Below are positions 59,560 through 64,000 of a stretch of DNA of 64,000 nucleotides, piece after piece. Origin of the DNA: Persicaria tinctoria. Taxonomy: Eukaryota > Streptophyta > Magnoliopsida > Caryophyllales > Polygonaceae. Both the position numbers and the translations under genes were made by a program. Where the stretch lies: NCBI GenBank assembly GCA_037127255.1, contig JBANSL010000003.1, positions 49,060,814 through 49,124,813 on the forward strand, written 5' to 3'. The notes under the pieces are model-generated. The model was not told the DNA's origin and searched no databases. It worked only from the letters and a program-made list of their open reading frames with translations. Numbering within the stretch: the first letter of the stretch is position 1; every line of letters begins with the position of its first letter.

Positions 59560-62526
59560 AGTAAAGACCCTGAATTTTAAATCCTATTTTTTTTCGGAAA
59601 AAGGAAATTAAATGTGAATTTAAATCGAATTTAAAACTCGTCGAGTGGATTCCGACTTGAATTTAAAATTTTGACGATCAATTTCATCCTTTCACATCGA
59701 GGATTTAAAATAAATTCGGATGACGATATATTTTTCCGGTTTTAAAAATCTAATCGATCGAGAAAGCGGGATTCGGGGAAACTAACATTCAGAAACTAAT
59801 TGCGGGATTCAAAATTAGCGTATTCGAGATTTATTTTCGGGCATTGGATTAACCAATTAAACACTCAATCCTCACCCACTACCATCACTCACCATACCCA
59901 TTTACCTCACCCCTTACCCCGTCCTTTTTACAATCATCATCACTGTCAAGTCTGTCAAAACCATCCCCGCATCGTCTCCTACATCCCCATCACTCCCGCT
60001 GCGCTTCTTTCTGTAGCCACCACCGAGCTCCATCGCCACCACCACCTCCCTTGTCCCCCGTCTCTGGCAGTAGCAGCCTCACCTCCACCAGCCCCATCAT
60101 CGCCCCCTATTGAAACCGAGAGCAGCACCACTCGAGCACCCATTTGGTTTTTGTTCCAAACCTCACCCCAGCTCGGATTACCGCAGCTGCATCAGACGAA
60201 TGGAGTCCATGCGCTATCCTTGAAGCCACCAGCACCGTTCCACGCAAGAATGCCGGACTGAGAAGCAACGCGGAAGCTCCGGCGCACCCCCGGCGAGCCA
60301 AGCGCGGTCTCACTCCTCTGTTTCTCCAATTCCGGGCGGTAAGAGCCCTTCTCAAGCTCTCCCTTTTCATTTCACCCCAGATTGCTTGAAGGTGGGACTT
60401 TAACACCCTTTCACTCTCCCTAGGCCGTCCCTGACGAGGACCCATCTCCGGCAAGGCCCAATCGTGTACCGACGAAGTTTCGGCGAGTCGACGCCCCTTG
60501 GTGAGAACATCTCCTTCTTCCCTTCCTTTGTCCAATATCTGCTCCTTGGTGTCGGGTAGGGTGGTTAGTGTACGGTTGTCGCCGGCGAGACCCATTGCTT
60601 CCTCTTCCTCCCGTTTTGGTTTCAAACGCAGTGGTTAGGGGAGGAGGAAGTGAACAGTACTCGGTCCGATTTTGTTCTTTTCTTTTAGTAGTGGTCCGGT
60701 TCAACATAATTGTTATAATTAAACCGGTTCAACTTAAAACCATTTTATGAAATATTATGTAAATGGAATGTGATAAATATTATCATATTATTGATGAGAT
60801 TTGAAAATAGAGTATTAATTATTGAGGTTTGAAATTACAATATTATTGGCGTTGAATTTTAAATGAGGAAATGATTTGGAAAAGGTTGGAAATTGGTTTT
60901 ATAAAATAAAAAGAAGAATTTAGAAATACCATAACAATTATCGGATTTGGTTTGAAAAAATAATAAAATAAGCCAATTTAAAGATATTGTTGGGAAATAT
61001 TCTAACTTTGTCGAGTTGTTTTCGAATAATTGTCTTGTAGACTGAAGCTTGGTTTTCACAAAGGAAATTGAAACGGTTTTCGGGACTAACTCGGGAATTA
61101 TGTGATTGATGACTAACTAGCATGATTAATCTTAATGGTTGACTAATATCATGATTGGTGTGGAGTAATGGCGTGATTGATTGACTAATGGCATGATGAA
61201 GTGTTAGACTTATGTATAGTTCACTTACGCTTTCGAGATATGATGAATATGTATGCAGATTATTATTACAGATATATTATGGCGAATACATGAATGTGGC
61301 TGAATGGAATGATGAGAATGATATGGTCTTGTGGAATGTGGCAATATGATGAATGGTTGAACTTGACGACATGACGTTTGCGATATGGTTGCTATTCTCA
61401 TTGAATGATATACTCGAGTGTTTGGTTGATTAGACGTAGACTTATATATGTTCTGAAGTGTATCTAGGTAATACTTTGTGATTATGAATGATGTAAGATG
61501 GATATTCTATTTTGCTATTCTGCATAGCCAGGTGAGTTCTTATATGAGCTCACTCAGATTCGAAAAAAGATCTCCCTGGTTGTAGCCATGTGCATACTAG
61601 GTGCTTGCATTCATAATAACGCATGCCATGTAGTATCCTGCTAGGATTGCACTCATGATTGAGCATTCGTTTACTCATTGCTTTTGTAAATAGAACGGTC
61701 GTTATATGTGAAGTAACTAGATTCTTTGCTAAGGTTATAGGACGACCCAGTCCCATCGGGTCCTGTCCTGAGTCAATCGAGTAATGGAACTTCCTTTATT
61801 TATATTATGAGCTGCCTGCGGGCTTTATTCTGGATACGGGTTGGGCATGCGTGCCGCCCGATTATTATAGAATGCATTCACGAGATAGCCAGTCTCCGTC
61901 CTATCGGAAGGGGGTGGTGGTAGGAGAGGGATATACCACTTGGTATTCGGTGCTAAGGCCTTATTATATTCATGCACTTGATCTTAGGAGCATGTTAGTA
62001 TGTTAATATTCCGCCTTGCTTCTAGAAGCATCTTTATTAGGACTAGCGTGTGTATGTGCTTGCTTATTTGGAATTATATTGCGTAGGGCTTCGATCTGAC
62101 ACCGCCCCGCATACATATTTTTTTTAGGTTTGTTTGGTAGCATGATTGTTCCTTACTTCCATGATGTGGGAACTCTCTTAGGCGATCGCAAAGAAATGGT
62201 CTAACCTCACCAACATTGCCTATTAGATTTCGATAAATACACTTACTGATTTGGTTTTGCCCCGGCTCTGTCATGACACTCTCTTGTATTACACCTTGAT
62301 TCCACTATTTGTATGACTATTGGTTTTTCACGCTTATACTTACAACAGGTACAGGGGACTTCCCCGGAGATTTCCAACGATCCCTTCGAATTTTGGGTAT
62401 GAAATCCCACTTGAAAACGTCAGAGTAGAATTTCAAACCTTCAACTTGTATTCGGGGCGCAAGATCGTAAAGAGGGGTCTCATCCCTCGCAACGTAACCC
62501 GGGAATCATAATCCCGGGCCGTTACA
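59560..62526 (+). repeat. Element III 3' LTR (2967 bp)
   Basis: Retains a 76-bp block at about 60463-60538 that the 5' LTR lacks (bounded by CCAAT repeats). Donor-like CAGGTGAGT at 61529-61537. Confidence 0.88.
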
Positions 62527-62836
62527 AGGGCGTCAGCGCCCGCCTTTTCAGTTCCAAACTCAGTAGAAAATCAACTAGACAGACAAAAATAAATGAGAAA
62601 AACGGAAAAAGAACACGAACAGAAAGTTGGCCGATATCGACCTTGGCTACTCGATATCGACTGACAAAATCGACCAACAGTAACTCAAAATCTAGTAAGA
62701 ACAGAAACCAAAACTCGAAATTTGTGAAATAAATCAATAAAATAAAAGACTTCCAAGATCAGGGTTTCAACACCAGAACGATAACCATGTAAAATAACAC
62801 AAAAAGGCATAAAAGATCATTATTTTTATCAAATAA
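62527..62836 (-). mobile_element. Element D, right part
   Basis: Resumes the C-type LTR after element III: GCGTCAGCG at 62530, a TCGA-containing stretch (62630-62680, ACTCGATATCGACTG), then the phrase AGACTTCCAAGATCAGGGTTTCAACACC (62748 onward) that matches 29730-29760. The match to the C LTR ends near 62836. Confidence 0.75.
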
Positions 62837-64000
62837 TGATGAGTTTCCCCTGGAGGATCCTTAAATATCATGACAAAGTAAGTCGGAACAAGCCTCGTAT
62901 CAGCCGGTGGAAGATAGATGATAGAGATGGATTTCGGTGGAATATTTTTGGTATTTTTGTGATAATGATAAAACTCAGATTTGGGGGAAAACAAACTGAA
63001 TTTTATAAAGGATAGGTGAACAAAAACAAGTGGATATGACTCACCACAAGTTCTTGAAGAAAGATCAAGTACAAACGGATATTACGCACCGAAAATACAA
63101 GATTGGACCTTCGATATGACTCACGAAGGAGATGAAGTTTTCAAGCTTCAAACAAAGGATGTAAACCTGATTTTTCATGATAAATTTCGTGCCCCCTAAT
63201 GGCCATAAGGGCGGAGTAATATAGAGGAAGTTTGTGGACAACTTGTGCATGCTTGGGAAAAGGTGGCTTGCATTAAATGCAATCTTGGAAGTTGTTCTCT
63301 GCACAAATGGACCAGCTGCATGGGGGATGTATTCCATGATGTCTTCTCTTCCTAATGTGCCTTTAAATGCATGAGAAGTTTGAATTTGAATCAGATTTGC
63401 CTCCATAATCAATAGCGGGAACCAAGGCATTTCCGGACTTCTTGGGCTGCGGGTTGCGATCTTCAATTTGTTGTGAAGTTGTGAATGCTTGACCTTGATT
63501 TTCATAGTTTATGGAAATGGTTAAGAGTCCTTGAAGAAAGTCGGCTTGAAGACGTCTTGCCCGAGCTCGAGTGATGGATCCGAGAGGCTGCTCATTTGGA
63601 GCTTCGGTAGGTTTTGCTTCTTGATTGACCATAGGTGTGATCACATCATCCTCCCTTCCTTGAAAAGGATTTGACCTCGAATCAGACCCGTCATCTTGTT
63701 CATCATCACCTATAACAAAAGGAGACAAGTCAGCAACATTGAACACATCATGAACACCATACTCACCGGGAAGTTCAATTTTGTAGGCATTGTTGTTGAT
63801 CTTTTCAAGCACTTGAAATGGGCCATCTCTTCTTGGCTTCAGCTTGGAATTTCTCAATGTAGGAAATCGATCTTTTCTAAGATGAATCCATACAAGATCA
63901 CCTGGATCAAATTCAACAAAAGCAAGACATTCTTCCCACCTACAAAGGTTAGTTTTCAACAAAAGTCGAAGCAAATCCCCAAGAATTCTATTCACAATTT
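62837..64000 (-). mobile_element. Element E: Ty3/gypsy element, 3' end, inserted in element D
   Basis: The C-type sequence is interrupted at 62837 (TGATGAGTTT). Further right is the minus-strand C-terminus of a Ty3/gypsy polyprotein. A plausible 3' LTR would be about 62837-63336 (TG...CA) with a purine-rich AGGAAGAGAAGACATCA (reverse of 63337-63353) beside it; this boundary is tentative because no second LTR is visible. Confidence 0.6.
63363..63995 (-). CDS. Ty3/gypsy polyprotein, integrase C-terminal region (partial)
   Basis: About 210 codons in frame on the minus strand; the true start lies beyond the window edge, so the apparent initiator is internal. Early residues carry the integrase C-terminal fold: GDLVWIHLRKDRFPTLR, KLKPRRDGPFQVLEKI, NAYKIELPGEYGVHDVFNV, ADLSPF. 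An SRSNPFQ segment and a TRARARRLQ motif follow, both common in plant Ty3/gypsy polyproteins. The tail after NPFQ is typical of CRM-like chromoviruses, but I see no clear chromodomain, so the lineage is open. It is the only uninterrupted transposon frame of good quality here. Its catalytic core and reverse transcriptase would lie to the right. Confidence 0.82.
   Translation of the reverse strand: MNRILGDLLRLLLKTNLCRWEECLAFVEFDPGDLVWIHLRKDRFPTLRNSKLKPRRDGPFQVLEKINNNAYKIELPGEYGVHDVFNVADLSPFVIGDDEQDDGSDSRSNPFQGREDDVITPMVNQEAKPTEAPNEQPLGSITRARARRLQADFLQGLLTISINYENQGQAFTTSQQIEDRNPQPKKSGNALVPAIDYGGKSDSNSNFSCI

Larger units (their letters stand above)
53147..62526 (+). mobile_element. Element III: older LARD-like element inserted in element D
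   Basis: 5' LTR 53147-56107, iMet primer site at 56112, internal region to 59559, purine tract 59546-59559, 3' LTR 59560-62526. Ends TGTAA...TTACA (the 3' copy starts AGTAA, one substitution). LTRs differ by several deletions as well as substitutions, so it is older than I and II. The target is an LTR of the C/D type. Left flank AGCGT and right flank AGGGCGT are explained by a 5-bp duplication with two extra bases. No polyprotein is encoded. Confidence 0.85.

Noticed and set aside
63065..63505. A 146-codon minus frame next to the element E integrase end
   Set aside because: Overlaps the integrase frame in another phase and runs into the probable LTR; no domain recognised.
1..64000. Endogenous pararetrovirus or plant virus integration
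   Set aside because: No movement protein, coat protein or viral polymerase motifs were seen; the Gag, protease and integrase pieces fit Ty3/gypsy retrotransposons.

Overview
The window looks like repeat-dense, probably heterochromatic nuclear DNA of a flowering plant. The evidence is a set of nested plant-type LTR retrotransposons primed by initiator-Met and Asp tRNAs, a plant hAT (RICESLEEPER-like) transposase relic, a plant L1-type LINE with a DUF4283-like ORF1, and no convincing host protein gene. The species cannot be named from sequence alone. Most long reading frames are either transposon proteins or shadows of transposon sequence.

Layout, left to right. (1) 1-9625: element I, plus strand, a LARD-like non-coding retrotransposon whose 5' LTR is cut by the window edge. 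(2) 9626-11590: a spacer with a C-rich tract, three ~160-bp tandem repeats, a tRNA-Lys-like pseudogene, short TTGCACAA-type repeats and AT/poly-A tracts. (3) 11591-22891: element II, minus strand, a complete LARD-like element with two 3146-bp LTRs, inserted in an AT-rich minisatellite. (4) 23157-40971: element A, plus strand, an old Athila/Tat-like gag-protease element. It is interrupted by (5) element C, 29186-39023, minus strand, with perfect GTAAT target duplications. (6) 40972-47880: a hAT transposase pseudogene on the minus strand, split by (7) element B, 41193-47251, plus strand, young, with perfect CTTGC duplications. (8) 47880-49560: unassigned retroelement-like sequence. (9) about 50029-53008: an L1-type LINE (ORF1 plus the start of the ORF2 endonuclease), cut by (10) element D, a C-type LTR beginning at 53009. 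D is itself interrupted by (11) element III, 53147-62526, a third LARD-like element, and by (12) element E, from 62837, whose integrase C-terminus lies at the right edge.

Two groups of non-autonomous elements dominate. The LARD-like group (I, II, III) has ~3-kb LTRs ending TGTAA...TTACA, an iMet-tRNA primer site, no polyprotein, strong strand skew and several conserved RNA-like stem-loops. The Athila/Tat-like group (A, B, C, D) has an Asp-tRNA primer site and a single gag-zinc knuckle-protease frame. In B and C that frame ends in an integrase-C-terminal-like GPF module, with reverse transcriptase, RNase H and the integrase core missing. Nothing in the 64 kb encodes a recognisable reverse transcriptase, so these elements would have to move with enzymes supplied from elsewhere.

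The strangest signal is a dense TCGA-N2-TCGA motif found in both the LTRs and the coding linkers of A, B and C, with a spacer dinucleotide that differs by lineage. The most testable functional candidate is a set of hairpins with a self-complementary CTCGAA loop just downstream of the primer site in I, II and III, resembling a retroviral dimerisation or packaging signal.
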